Translations under genes and position numbers: made by a program
Part shown: positions 33,430 through 45,965 of the stretch, piece after piece
How the letters are laid out: the number at the start of each line of letters is the position of its first letter
Numbering within the stretch: position 1 is the first letter of the stretch
Notes under the pieces: model-generated
Databases searched by the model: none
The model's input: the letters and a program-made list of their open reading frames with translations, nothing else
Told to the model about the DNA's origin: nothing
Assembly: GCA_950295325.1 (NCBI GenBank)
Contig: OX485804.1
Coordinates: 34,970,001 to 35,034,000 of the forward strand
Direction: 5' to 3'
DNA length: 64,000 bases
Source of the DNA: Polytrichum commune
Lineage: Eukaryota; Streptophyta; Polytrichopsida; Polytrichales; Polytrichaceae

Positions 33430-35610
33430 GCTCAAACCAACACCCCACCCAAAAGCAACTCCCATAAACGCCTCCCAATCACCAACGCTTTACTACCTTG
33501 AACCGTTCCCCATGGAAAACATATGCCCGGGTCCATGAAGTGACATGTTTAGGTGCCATTAGCAGTGCCATTGCATACCAAGGTGGGTTCAGGGTAGCTT
33601 GTCAATGCCTATTCCAGCCATTCTATTTGGGGGGGGGGGAGAGAGCGGTTCAATCCCGCAAAACCAGGGGGGTCAGTTATGGGTTCAAAGGGGGTCGATT
33701 ATAGGCAGCAGGGGGGTTGATACCCGAGATGCAAGGGGACAATGCTACAACCGAACAAGGTGGGATCATGGAGGTGACCATGTTGGGCTTTGATCTAGCT
33801 TGGGCCTGGTACCCAACGAGGGGGATCCTCATCGTATGCAAGGTCGTCATGCACGAGGCGAAGGGATTAGTTTAAGGAAGCTAAAGGTTTTGACTTTTGA
33901 CTCTTCGATCGAGGCTACAAATATTTCACTTTCTTTATACCTATGTTTAGCCCAAAGGCTAATATGCATTTTCTTTACTATGAACCATATGCATGTGCAA
34001 TAGCTTAAAGTGTTGGTTGAAGCACCATTCTCCCCGTTCATTGTTACATTTCCACTTAAATCTAGGCATTCTAATAAGGGAAACTTACCAAATAAGGGAT
34101 GTCTACCTTAGTATAGTTCGGCATCTGAAAAAGTTACTAAACCATAGAGCACCTTATCGCACTTTAAAATAAGAGTTTACCCTTTATTTTTTGGGGCCTT
34201 GGAGTCCAAAATCGTCCGAGTCCTTGATATAGCAAGTATCAAGCACATGAGCACACTGAGAATTGCCAGGACCCGATCGATTTGGTGAGAATTATAGCGG
34301 CCTCGGTCCTCACCCCGAGGCTCGAAAACATGGGCCCCGAACTTACTTTGAAGTTCGAACTTTATAAACACCCAAATTAAAGGCATAAAATTAGTGCCTT
34401 CTTTTCCCTCGCCCTTTCATTTGGCCGAGAAGAATTAGCAACTTTGCACGGACTTCGAAGCTCAAGGCTGTCGCACAAATTCATCGCCAATCGTGATTTG
34501 GGAACATGAAATTTTTAAAGAAAGATACCGAGCTCAAGGGATCGACTCATCAAAGTTTTTAAAGAAGGTTTTGAAAGACGAGGGAGAAACAAAAATTTAA
34601 ACATATAAAAACGAAGAGTAAGTTATCGTGTTCGTGTTGAAGGCCCCATTTGTCAATTTGGTCTAATTATACTTCCATGCGAGGTCCGAATGCGGTGCAT
34701 CTTCATGGGGGCCAACTCATAGCCTTCTCGATATGTGTGAAGTGCCTTTTTTGGAGCGTGCCCTCAAAGTAGTGTTTGAGATTGAAGCCCTTATATGAGT
34801 TTCATTTTGAAGGGCTTTCAAATTTCAGCTCTTCAGTTGAAGGGTTGGTTCAAATCCGAGACGTCGATCCAAGAATATAGGAATCATATACAAAACTTAT
34901 ATTAAACTTGTGCATGAATTATATGGTACATGTTTCCAGTACAATGTGAAGAATTAAGAATCAACCATCTAACTCCACTTCTTGTAGTGACAATGCCCTA
35001 CGCTTGTTGGTTCTTGTGGCGGGCATATTATATTTGAGGACTTCAAGTGACGTCTTCATTTTTAATTTGGGGTTGGGTTTTGAAGGGTTGTTCTGAGAGA
35101 GGTATATTGTGAAGGGTCAGATCGCGTTTGAAGGGCATTGAAGACTTCAATCTTGAACACTGCCTCAAAGTGTGAGAATATGAGCGGGAATTTGGAACTA
35201 TATAGTGCGTGTGAAGAATGATTTTATATAAGGTAGATGGGCTTATTCCACTTGTTTTCATGTAACATTACGTAGGTCCTTTGTTGCGTTATGTGGGACC
35301 ATGAGCATTATTCTCCTTTTATTCTAGTATGTCATGTTTATGGGGAGCACTCATGCTTTGTATTGTGAACGTTTCAACAAGCAATTTTGTAAATTATTTA
35401 ATTATTTTAATCGCAACCTCTTTCTTTGGAAAGAGACCATCATATAGCGGCTTAGTAATGTTATGCATGAAGTTTGGCCTTTTCACAATGTGCAGTAGAA
35501 CTAGAGGGAAAACCCAGTTGATTAGCAAATCTTATGAGAACCATATGCCACATGAATGACTAAACCTCGATTGGCAGCAAATTTTCAGAGAGAAAATTTG
35601 TGATTTCCTG
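33430..35610. other. Gene-free stretch
   Basis: No gene recognised. A G run lies near 33630-33640. A hAT-like right end (TTCTCCCCGTTCATTG) is at 34029-34044. GATGTCTACCTTAGTATAG near 34099 is an AGGTA-type end. The rest is unassigned, with several protein-unlike frames. Confidence 0.4.
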
Positions 35611-35619
35611 AAGTGGTTA

Positions 35620-36041
35620 GAGCATGATCACATGTGGTACACCAAACACTAACACAAAAGGGGTGCAAAACCGAGTAACGCCATTTTAGAGGGGGGGGGA
35701 TATTATTGGTATATTCCCCACAAGTACATTGTATATGAGCTTCATAAATTTGGGTCCCATGATCAAAACTAATATCTTACAGTTTACATGACGTGACATA
35801 GAAACAATTGGAGCTAACATTCTATTTGATCAAAGATCACGTAGTATTGATAGTCAATTCTCTTATAGAGGAGTTGAAAGTCAAGTTGGAATACACCCAA
35901 GCTATTCTAACCCGGGAGGGCTTTCCGGGCCCCACCATCAATATGATTAGCACTTGGGTCTGACACGTGGGCCCACCTCACGGGCCTAACTCAACACTAT
36001 CTCATCGCAGGGCCCTGTAGCGAAAACATGTGGTCATGCTC
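35620..36041. mobile_element. GAGCATGACCACATG element, 422 bp, TSD TTA
   Basis: The left end GAGCATGATCACATGTGG and right end ACATGTGGTCATGCTC are inverted repeats, flanked by TTA on both sides (35617-35619, 36042-36044). A 3-bp TTA duplication suggests a PIF/Harbinger relative with unusual ends. It carries no transposase. Confidence 0.75.
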
Positions 36042-36435
36042 TTATATAGGTGTGCCTAAAGTGCTTGATGTTGAGAGTAAAAGTTGAACATTGACGTTTT
36101 GGTCATTTCAACCAATGAATCATCATGTTAATCCTTAGAAGACGAAAACCAAAATCAAAAAACATTTGGTTAGGAGAATATTGAACCATTGTTGCCCCCA
36201 ATAAGAGTAGGGGTTTGAATAAGAGATGTCTACCTTAAGACCCTTTGTTAGTAGGGTCTTGATACTAAAACATGGTCAACCTTCAAACCTGTGTGCTTAG
36301 TTGTATGCCATGAAATTAAGCATGTGGTATATATTGTGATGAAAGCTGTGAAGTTTGAACGTCAACTTTAGTTACCGTACCCTTAGTCAATACATTTGTG
36401 AAGATTTGAATCATCAAAACAATGCACTTGGGGTG

Positions 36436-36666
36436 CAGTGTCCGGGGAGATTTTGGAGCATTATCGGTCAAGATCCTTGTGTTTCCAAGTCCAACTAGTT
36501 ATATGTTGAAAATCTTTCCGTTTTTCTTCTTTTCTTTATTTGAAGTATATTTTATAAGTCCCTTTAAAAAGATGGGTAATCTTCTCGATATTTTGAATTT
36601 CAACTGCTTATTTTTCAAACTCAACCAGTTCATTTGTAACTAGCAGTTGGTTCTCCCCGTTCATTG
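36436..36666. mobile_element. hAT-like MITE, uninterrupted reference copy (231 bp)
   Basis: Ends are CAGTGTCCGGGGAGA and TTCTCCCCGTTCATTG. The 8-bp flanks TTGGGGTG and TTTGGGTG match at 7 of 8. Terminal CARTG plus 8-bp duplication fits the hAT superfamily. This copy keeps an unbroken GTAACTAGCAGTTGG, the empty site used to define TA|CAC insertions in its relatives. Confidence 0.82.
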
Positions 36667-36674
36667 TTTGGGTG

Positions 36675-36858
36675 CATGGATCTTCTTCTTCTTCTTCTTT
36701 GTTTTGTTTTGGGAACACAAGAGGCGCTTGACCACTTGGCTAGTTTTTTGTCAAGTAGAGAGACGATTTCACGGCCAGGAATCGAATTGCCAACCATTCC
36801 GTTCGGTTTGGGTACCTCTTCACTATCATCTAGTAATTTAGGGTCATCTCGGACCAAC
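36675..36858 (-). mobile_element. tRNA-like SINE
   Basis: On the minus strand a pol III A box (TGATAGTGAAGAGGT, 36828-36814) precedes a B-box-like AATTCGATTCC (36789-36779) at tRNA-like spacing. Downstream the minus strand runs into AAAACAAAACAAAG(AAG)n, a plausible tail. The part around the boxes, with GATGACCCTAAA upstream, matches the element at 61735-61962. It lies directly beside the hAT-like element's target duplication. Confidence 0.68.
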
Positions 36859-36981
36859 ATGGAAATGCTTTGAAAAATAGAAAATATTCTAGGTTCATTG
36901 ATGGACGTAATTGGGAGGGTTTGTAAGGTCTTTAAAAAAATTATTTAAAAAAAAAAAACTCATCGGTGTCTTGGACTCTTA

Positions 36982-37475
36982 GTTCACACTATGGCCGAAG
37001 GTCGAGAGGCCGTTGATTTCCACCGATAAGATTGTAAGATACCAAGAATTTGGCCTCTCGACCATTCACACTAGAGGCCAAGTTTAAAGGTTGCCGCTCT
37101 CCAACATGCCTACATGGCAATATATTTTGACCAAGGCAACCGACTCTCAAAGGAAGTTTGGGTCAGACAGGAATGAAACTCAAACTATGGTAAAGAGGTC
37201 CTCGATTTTTTTTTCATAAAAATATATAAAAAAATGACAAGATCTTGGCCGTTAGATTGGAGGGGTTGTTTGGGGGGCAAGGATTAAAGTGGGATGCTCC
37301 TTCTTCCTTTGGACTTTGGGCTTGGCCTTTGGAGGCTTCACACTATACCCCGCCGAAGGCTCCAATTCCTACATTTTATTGGCTATTTTCAATCCATTTC
37401 TTTGGACTCTCAACAAAGTTTGACCATTCAATCTCATGGCCTCTCGACTTGGACAACCATAGTGTGAAGTGCCCC
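36982..37475. mobile_element. PIF/Harbinger-like MITE, intact sibling of the 57-58 kb copy (494 bp)
   Basis: Left GTTCACACTATGGCCGAAGG, with the first few terminal bases lost; right CCATAGTGTGAAGTGCCCC. TTA flanks both ends (36979-36981, 37476-37478). Internally GACCATTCACACTAGAGGCC is uninterrupted, whereas the relative at 57189-58252 has an insertion at that point. Confidence 0.82.
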
Positions 37476-37916
37476 TTAGTTAACTTCTGCATCACTAATG
37501 ATCTATAATTATAAAACTTGAAATGACAATGTCTATAATTTGCAATCATTGATTGAACGAGACAATTCCCAAGCCGGTCCATGATAAGGACATATTGTTG
37601 GAATTGGAAAGTGCCCCGAATTAGGGCCACATACCTCACTTGTAAACTTCATGGCATAATTTTTGTCGGAGTCAAACTCGAAGTCGAGGATTTTTTTCTC
37701 TTTAATAGGCCTCAAACCAAAGGTGCTTCAACATTTTGCAAGATTATTTATTGTGACATCGTGGCAAAGAAATCCACCCAAAAGGATTACATAGAACATA
37801 AGTTTGGGATTGATGCAAAAACATTGTGAAATTATATGTATCCAATTTGATCGAAGGTTCTAAGAATCTCTCGACTTGTATGCCTTCACATCCATACGGT
37901 TAGATTACACATACTA

Positions 37917-38285
37917 AGGCATGTGGGTGTTATTTTGGTTGTTCTTCATGTCCTCCAACTTCAACCGTTTAGATTTACACAACAAAACTCGTGTTGCATT
38001 AGCTAAAACTGGATTGAAAATGAAACCTTCCCGTATTAGTTATGGTAATCACAAGTGTATGTTTATTGAATTCTTACTTGGATGTGTATAAGTCCTCCCA
38101 GTTGTGTTCACTATCGAGTGTAGAGTAGTTATTAATATTTGAAGACATAGTTCAATCTCTTTTAAACACGTGTCTTTATGATGTTAGATCTTTGATCGTC
38201 ATCAAACCGTATACCAATCAAATCTAGGGATCTGATTAAGAAAACGAGCCACTTAAGTCCCATCTACCTGAGGTAGTTCAAATTG
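37917..38285. mobile_element. AGGTAxxTGGG-family element, nearly full copy (about 369 bp)
   Basis: Left TAAGGCATGTGGGTGTTATT and right CACTTAAGTCCCATCTACCT are the family's two distinct ends, in inverted arrangement. Inner AAAACTCGTGTTGCATTAGC and a GATCAAAGAT-type block are shared with 50917-51297 (reversed) and 59291-59700. Confidence 0.7.
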
Positions 38286-38508
38286 TGTGATTGAAATTTG
38301 TGAATTTAGATTACCATAAACATGGTGTGTGCTTTGACGTGGAGTTAGTTGTTTAGGTTTTGAAGTCATAAGTCCAAAGTCTAAGGATAATTTACCACTT
38401 CAAGTTGTTTTAGTCGACCATTCTTTGCTTTCTCTAGTGATGCAATTTTTATAAAAAAATTAATTTTAATTCTTTTATTGTCCCCTTTTTATGCTTGAAT
38501 CAAATGAA

Positions 38509-38663
38509 CATAACATTACTCAACGACACGAGCCCTCAAAATATAATAATTGGATGATAGTAGCTTAGTCTAAATATGAGTCTCATTGCGCAACTTTTCA
38601 AGCATCCCACTATTATATTTTGATGGCCCACAATATGAGAGTTGCACAATGAGTAATGTTATG
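38509..38663. mobile_element. CATAAC-ended fold-back, 155 bp
   Basis: CATAACATTACTCAACGAC and CCCTCAAAATATAATA pair with TATTATATTTTGATGGCCC and GAGTAATGTTATG. The arms are interrupted by a few mismatches. Related to 63001-63155 and more distantly to 26145-26291. Confidence 0.75.
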
Positions 38664-39613
38664 AACTACAGACTCACCTTCATAACACAACACTCGGTTG
38701 ATACAACACCTCAACTATACAATGCATTCCATGTCGACCAAATTTTATACTACGACTATGATGCTTTTGATACGGTATTTTCAAGGCCCACTTTGTCATA
38801 TAGCATAGGTAGTTAAATGTGCATAAGTGGTGGGATCCACACTAGGGACTTGCCTTGGGATTGGGGGAGTTGTTTCAAGTACAGAATGAAATTGCCGGAA
38901 GAACATGACACATGATTCATTGGTGGGTTAACTTAACTCAATTCAAGTTACTTGTTTCACACGTTGGTTCCATAATAGATGTTTCACTTTTGAATCTTTG
39001 GGATCGGGTGGAGGTTGAAGCATAATTGAAGAAGATTCGAGTAAGCTTAGGTAGTTGTTACAAATTTCTTCCCGAGTTTTAATTGAAGGTTGTGTGGAGG
39101 TTGGTTGGAGGTACCTTACTTACACTAATTGGTAGGTGAGAGTTAGTGAAGGTGTTTGAAGGGTAGAGGTTTTGTTACTTAGGATGCATGTTGGTGGGGT
39201 TAGGGGAATTCATTCATATGCAATGGAAGAGTCTAGCGATAGGTGCTTGAATCTTGGTGACATCTTTAGTGGAGATAGCTTCAGGTTAGAGTTTTGGTGG
39301 TGAGGTGGTGATTGGTATTGAAGAGAATTGAGTTGGGATAGGGGTTTTTGGTATAAGGATTCATTTCCTCTCCATATCAGGTACAAATTAAGAGTTGGGA
39401 TAGGGGGGTGACAATTGCTCATGGTTCAAATGATTGGGTATAAATCTCTTGAATCTTGCGATTGATCAATAGATCATAGTTGTTGCAATCAATCTCGCAA
39501 CCTAGGTTTAATCTTGAATGGTGTGATGGGAAGGATGTGTTGAAGGCATGACTCAGTTGGTGGATTTGGCCTGGGGTAGATATATGAAAAGTCAATTTAT
39601 TATCTGCCAATTA

Positions 39614-39830
39614 CATTGATTATCCCAATTAATGCGTGCTACTATTCGGAGTTACACATTGCTATAACTACTTAGTGGGAATGTAGTATTTTACCAAGCA
39701 AAGTCATTTATGTTCTATAATGTCCGAACAACCTATTGAACTTTTATTAGCAAGAATTGAACTCTTGAGTAAGACGTTATTGCACTCCATAACTTCAAAT
39801 AGTAACGTGTACTAATTGGGATAATCGGTG
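39614..39830. mobile_element. TA|CAC element, subfamily 1 (217 bp)
   Basis: Ends are CATTGATTATCCCAATTAAT and TACTAATTGGGATAATCGGTG, flanked by TA (39612-39613, 39831-39832). Same length as the copy at 29650. The 600 bp to its left contain only short unrecognised frames. Confidence 0.88.
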
Positions 39831-41045
39831 TAGTTGGCTAGCTACATAGTGGCTCTTTATATATATTAAAAAAAAACCTTCGCATGATTTCTTGGTTTTT
39901 TTTAATTAAGCATCTTTTGCATGGAAGGCCTTCAAATTTAACGTGAGAATTTTTTTTCCTTGTTTCTAAGGGTGAGTTTCCATGTAAACCATTCGCCCAA
40001 TAGATTCTAGATAATAGTGGGTTGGAGGTGTTCTCATGTAGACAATAATAAGAAACCAACCAACCACATTATGGTGGCCTTTTAAAGTGCAAGGGGCCTA
40101 TTCTTGATCAGGACCCCATTGGCAATCTATAGGGTACCTCAATTTCAACCATGTCGGAACCAATAGTGCCATGACATGTGTCCGTAGATTTGAGTGCTAA
40201 AGTGAGGAGGAATGAGCGGTTATGGTAGACTCTAGACATTGATAATGTGTTCGGGCCAACTTTTGGCTTCAAAATTCATAGTAATTTCAATTTAAGAAAT
40301 AAAATTACCAAAAAAATTGTAATCCTCTTTATTTCTATTTTCCTACATGAGAAAAAATTGCACCGCATTATACTTCTCCAGAGTTAGCGCAAAATATCTT
40401 AAGTGATCGGTTATGGGCCCATATTTGAGAAGATGAGAGCAGCTAATTGACACATACGAACCCTACCCCATCATATTCCATCTACAATTGAACAAGTTTG
40501 TCCTTATTCCCAATAGAATGTGGTGTGATCAACCTACGTGGACACTCACCCTAAATTGTGCACTTTAAACCTCTACTTGAAGCCTACAAAGACTATTTTG
40601 TCTACATCCTAAACGTCCCTAGGACTCCACTCTCAATTTTTGTTAAAGTTCATGGGATTAACATGTAAATCCTCTTTGTAAAATTGGAGTGTTGTATTAC
40701 TAAAATGTAAGTAAGAGTATACTACATATTTACATGTTCAATCTATCTAAAAATAAAATTTTGACTAATACATCTAATTCAATATTGCGGTGATCCACCC
40801 ACAAGTGCAATCCTCTCCGTGGATCTGCCCATATAAGTCAAACATGCTGTAATTATGGACTAGTTTTTGGTCTCACTTCCATTTAAATACGAGTTGAATG
40901 TTAGATTTTACATGTTCATGTTGTTGTTGTTGTTTTTTTCCATTTTCTTTATGTTTAGTATTGTCGTGTCCAATGTCCGGGGAGATTTTGGACAAAATTG
41001 GTCAAGATCCAAGTGTTTTCAACTCCATCCGATTACACGTTGATT

Positions 41046-41441
41046 ATGTAAGGGCATCGCCAGTGGATCTAGGTAAAGCTCACTGCAAACCAAAACCTAT
41101 CTTTTGACTGACCTAAAATTAGAAACTGAAATTACCATCATTAGAAGCACACCTAAATAAACGTGAGATATTTCTCAAGAAAAAAGAATTGTAAAAATTT
41201 GACGTAGGTGAAATCCCTCATTGAAAACACCACATTTTCAAAATTTAGAGGGACTGCACCAATCTTGCTTAAAAATGGAAAGATCCTCCCACACTCCCTC
41301 CAAATTTATTGAGAAATATCTCACGTTTATTTAGGTGTGCTTCTAATGATGGTAATTTCAGTTTCTAATTTTAGGTCAGTCAAAAGATAGGTTTTGGTTT
41401 GCAGTGAGCTTTACCTAGATCCACTGGCGATGCCCTTACAT
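41046..41441. mobile_element. Perfect 133-bp inverted-repeat MITE (AGGGCATCGCCAGTGG ends)
   Basis: Arms 41046-41178 and 41309-41441 are identical reverse complements over all 133 bases by direct comparison; the loop is 130 bp. The element proper is probably 41051-41436, AGGGCATCGCCAGTGG..., between TA and TA. GGCATCNCCA-type ends occur in plant Harbinger-like MITEs, but the superfamily is not settled. No coding sequence. Arm identity implies very recent origin or recent arm-to-arm conversion. Confidence 0.93.
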
Positions 41442-41550
41442 CAATGTAAGACATGTTCTATAGATTCCTCTAAAATGATTGGAAATTTGTTTCTAAAGTC
41501 TTCAACTTGTCCCAATTATTTCTCAAACCCAACCGACCCGTACGTAACTA

Positions 41551-41868
41551 CACTAAATAAGATATTTAGTGTTTGATTATATTTAGTGTTGTCACCACCC
41601 TCCCCTACTCAACACGAATTTTCAATTCCTTGATAATTAGTGACAAACATAACTATGCTGCTACATTCCCTACTGCCACCTCCCTTATTATATTAAATTT
41701 TTCATATCCTTACTAACACTAAATTCAAACATGTAACTTCCACATGTTATCATAGGTGATGTTTAGTGTTTAAGTTTACATTTAATGTTACTTTCTTTCA
41801 TGGGGTTATTGATATTTAGTGTATGCATTCATATTTAGTGTACCAAACACTAGATATCCTATTTAGTG
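41551..41868. mobile_element. TA|CAC element, subfamily 2, nested in hAT-like repeat (318 bp)
   Basis: Ends are CACTAAATAAGATATTTAG and ATCCTATTTAGTG, flanked by TA. The host reads GTAACTA before it and TAGTGGTTGGGTC after it, the same position interrupted by a subfamily 1 element at 29650. The centre keeps GCTGCTACATTCCCTACTGC, a remnant of the long-form centre at 10106-10719. Confidence 0.88.
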
Positions 41869-42777
41869 TAGTGGTTGGGTCACCACGTGCATATGTTGTG
41901 TGTCCTTGGAGAGCCATATTCCACATGTGTTGGTTTGCATATCATGCTCTTAGGATGATCACGTACAACCTTACCCACAAACATACGACGCACATGTTCT
42001 TTTCATATGCACATAGCTAGTCGGTACTTGATCCTCTCCATCACACTTGAGATTCGAGAAACGTAAGTTGCTTGTGTTTTGCTTTTGTAAAGTAACCATA
42101 CCCAAAACTATTATGTAAGCCTATAACCAATGCTAGGTATGTACCAATGTTGGATCGGTATAGTAAAAGGTGAATGCACGGTAATAATAATCAACATCAA
42201 CAATGGCATGAAAGATCTTACCCGTGGGTATCAAACTTGTAACACCAATCAAATGTCGATGTTCAGTGGATATCTCAAGGTGAGAGAGTCTATAAGTCAT
42301 AATTACATGAGTCAATACCATTCTAAATCATATTGATACTAGGGTGGTTTCACCTAGATATGAAGACCCTTGCATGATATATAGACCCAAATGGTATTGA
42401 ATACTATATATATATATATAACCCATACATGCAACCCTGACAAATATCACAAATCATGAAATCCTCGTTATAGATACCCGAATGGTATAAGAAAAAATAG
42501 ACGACACGAATTTAACATTGATATGCACCACTAGCCATGCATTTGGAAGCTTGAAAAATGTATAATGATGATACATAGTGTTGGTTTTAGGTCCAATGTT
42601 GGATTGGTTGTGTGTACCTTGTAGAGTGTGCCTTAGGAATGTGTATCTGCCTAAGATATTGTTTGTTAGCCATGTTATTGAAAACACCCTTTAACGATCT
42701 ATAGGTCAAGCAATCATTGATCAAAGTTTCAATCGGAGTTAAGTTATGTAAGAACGTATTGGAAAATAGATAGATTA

Positions 42778-42992
42778 CACCGGTGATCCCAATTAGTGTG
42801 TGTTACTGCATATTTGGAGTTACGCGGTGCTTTGTTTTTTTTAAATGTAATATTTCACAAAGTAGTCATTTATGTTTTGTAATGTCCAAACAACCTATTG
42901 AACTTTCATTAGTAAAAATTGAACGCTTGAGTAAGACGTTATTGTATTGTGTAACTCCAAATAATAACACACACTAATTAGGATAATCAGTG
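42778..42992. mobile_element. TA|CAC element, subfamily 1 (215 bp)
   Basis: Ends are CACCGGTGATCCCAATTAG and TTAGGATAATCAGTG, flanked by TA (42776-42777, 42993-42994). A GTTTTTTTTAAATG change marks its interior. Just upstream, 42278-42480 holds sequence shared with the inverted repeat at 48744-48945. Confidence 0.85.
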
Positions 42993-43329
42993 TAGTTGGG
43001 GGTCCATTGGTATGTTTGCAAACTTATTCGTCATTGATGAAGGGGTTACATTGAAAACAAACAGTGTGAGGTTGAGGCTTAATGTGCTCAAATATAGACA
43101 CCATTGTAGGTTTAATAGTCAATGCAATTGGGAGGGTCTATGTGACATTGTGACATATGAGAGAGATAACCTTCACTCCGATGTCTTATCACTTCATCAT
43201 AGGAGCTTGAAATGATATTCTTGTATATATTTTCAAATTTTAATGGGATGAGATGATTTTCAATCCGATCAAACAACCACGATTACACATGACGTTCAAG
43301 TTGCAACTACTTTATTGGTGAATCATATG

Positions 43330-44475
43330 AGAAGGGTATTTGGACATTATAGTGTGGTCAATTGGCCACCTATATTTGAGTGGTATATAACAATTCTTGT
43401 AGTAAAGAATGGATATTAAGAATAAATAAAAGACATGTATCGCAAAGAGATTGGACTAGTTTTGTGACCAAAATGTGACCATCATCTTAAGTTTGACAAT
43501 TACTAACACAACTAGGAGGATCTATGTGAGTATTTCCATAAGAGAGAGAATTTTCACTTTGACCCTTATAAGTTTGCAACTCAACTTTGATGAAAGTCTT
43601 GAAATGACAATTTCCTTTCTTTGCAATTGTTGATGGGATGAGACAATTTCCAATATAATCCAATGGCCACAATTGTATGAGGAGTTGGAACTAGGAAGTG
43701 CCCTCGATTACCAGGGCCATATACCTTTGGGGACATGTCTTTGACATGGATGGATGACAGGTACACTCTATGTGCAATAATCCCTTCTCGCTCACTAACA
43801 TATGTGGGTTTTATACAATTACATTTCTCTATTAGATACCTATATTAAAATGTTATGTTGTTGGGTATAAATCCCAATATATGCACCACAAGACACATGT
43901 TTAACGAAAAGGAACTACATCTTCAAATGTTATTAACGACTATGAACTCAATAGTCAGCACGATCAAGAGGATATATGTACAGTATTCATCTAGAGAATC
44001 AACACACATACACATATGATAACCATAACTACACAAAGGAGTTCAATTTTCAATCCAATTTTTGTTGATATTTCATCATAGATTTGCTAAGTAAGACGAC
44101 CCTTATTCAACTACTTTTCTTATTAGGACACCTATGTATGAGTGCTATGTGATATGTTGTGGCTCCAAGAACGGATACCAAAATGAAACGTGTTTAAAAT
44201 ATCGGAATGTATGCTGAAAATTGACAACCATTCTAGTCTCCATAGTCACATAATTGGGTGGGTTGGGGGGGGGGGGGATATGACCATTTGATGAGCATGA
44301 GAAATCTCACTTTGATATTGAATAAGATGTTCATGTGAGCTCCAAAAATTACGACGCAAGTGGCTATGACCTCAATTCAAATTTGCTAACCATCATGTGC
44401 TAATCATGTGTTTCATATCCTAGGTGAAGTGGACTATTGGGAAAAGTAATCATTTAAGACCCACCTACCTAAATG
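43330..44475. mobile_element. Two AGGTAxxTGGG-family copies (approximate)
   Basis: About 43330-43735: AAGGGTATTTGGACATTATA to GGCCATATACCTTT, with ACCTATATTTGAGTGGTATA inside. About 44090-44475: GACACCTATGTATGAGTGCT to TTAAGACCCACCTACCT. The inner GCTCCAAGAACGGATACC and GAGCTCCAAAAATTACGA blocks are shared with 49570-49940 and 52330-52880. A run of 13 G lies at about 44265-44277 inside the second copy. Confidence 0.6.
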
Positions 44476-45715
44476 CAACACAAATTTCAAGTTGTAATTG
44501 ATAAATAGAAGATCGAGAACAATAAAAACTAACCGAATTACACCCACATATACCTTACTTGCTACTTACACTCCCCTACCTTAGTACACCAAATAATCCT
44601 ATTAGTGTGGGTGGAATTAATGTGGTTCCAAGACCCCGAGTCTTCCCCTAAGTCTTCACGAAGACTTCTAACCAAACACATTGAATATTGGTTAATGTAG
44701 GGGGGGGGGGGGGAAGTAGCACAAAATAAAATAAATCACCCACCGTAGCTTTCTAGAAAGAAAGAAAGAAAGAAAAAACAACGCATCTCATACTCAGTGT
44801 CATATGGTAATTTATGTCATTGCGGTAACTTTTCTAACGACACTTCTTATGAATAAAGTTTACAAAATAATGTCACGGATGATTGAAACGTAGATGAATT
44901 CCATGCCGGTGGTTGAAACAAACTTTGGAATATTATGCATCCTAAGATCCTTGTAAATGAAATATTGTCATGGATGCTTGAAAGTTGGATGAAAAAACAC
45001 TTAGTAAATCTACAATGCCCTATTTCTCAAAAAGAAAGAATGCTAAACAACATTAGAGGTTTACATATAGTGTTGGTGACACTATATATGCAGTTTACAA
45101 TTACACATCGTGCACGACAAATAGAATTGGTGACACTAAATACAATATGTAGTGTACTTAGTGTCGTCGTGTTGTACCTACCTACCTACCTACCACAGCC
45201 ACCTACCTACCATGTGAGGTGGAGCTTAGTGACAGGGGCTTGTGGCTGGGGGTGTGCCATGTCACGATGCCACGTCATCCTCGTGGCGTTATAAAATAGA
45301 GGCCACGTCACGGTCCTCCGAGTCCCATAGGCTTTTTGCCCCCCCCCCCTTCAGACTGCCTGTTATAGGTTGCCGGAGTGAATACTTTAAATAAATACCT
45401 TGGCTAAAGGGAGGACACATGACCGTTGACGTGGCTAATTTGGTGTGTTCCCAATTTATCCACCATGGCAATCATACAAAGGGTTTTGGGATTTTTTTAA
45501 AGTTTGGGGAAGTTCGTGTAAGTAGTAGCTGTTCTCCCTCTTCATTCTTTATTAATAATAAGGCACGTTCGGTCGTGCATGCGAAAGTGTCTTTCTAATT
45601 CATCCGGATGTTATATGCTTGTTAATATGACATTTTGGCCTCAAATGTCGTACTATCGAGGGTTTTAATAAAGAAATTAAACTTGGCCTATGTCAATGCG
45701 AAATAATGTCTTTTG
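44476..45715. other. Gene-free stretch with G run and TA|CAC fragment
   Basis: A run of about 15 G lies at 44700-44714. About 45055-45175 holds TGACACTAAATACAATATG and TAGTGTACTTAGTG, a degraded subfamily 2 or 3 element. (CTAC)n is at about 45176-45193. No gene recognised. Confidence 0.5.
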
Positions 45716-45965
45716 AACGCCCCGGGCTGGATCACATCTTCATTTGGATGGGCCCCGCTCCTCCCACGCCTCCTTTGCTGCCCGGTCTTCCTGTCCGCAC
45801 CTGTGTGGGAACTCCTCCTCGTTGGGGACTAATGTGACAATACCTAGTCATTGAAGTCATTATGCGCCCGGTCACTTGAGCTTAATGACTTGAGTGACCG
45901 GGTATTGTCAAATTGGTTCCCAACGAGGAGGAGTTCCCACGCAGATGCGGACAAGAGGACCGGTT
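45716..45965. mobile_element. Long-inverted-repeat element, truncated copy
   Basis: CCCCGGGCTGGATCACATCT starts the left arm. TGGGAACTCCTCCTCGTTGG pairs with CCAACGAGGAGGAGTTCCCA further in, and TTAATGACTTGAGTGACCGG lies near the loop. The right arm stops after CGGACAAGAGGACCGGT, where the large palindrome begins, so about 65 bp of the outer right arm are missing. Confidence 0.8.

Larger units (their letters stand above)
40971..41895. mobile_element. hAT-like element carrying two later insertions
   Basis: The left terminus CAATGTCCGGGGAGATTTTG is at 40971. The host resumes between and after the insertions (TGTTCTATAGATTCCTCTAA at about 41453; GTGGTTGGGTC after 41870). A degraded right end CACGTGCATATG lies near 41884-41895. 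Without the hairpin (41051-41436) and the TA|CAC element (41551-41868) it would be about 220 bp, like the intact copies. Confidence 0.72.
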
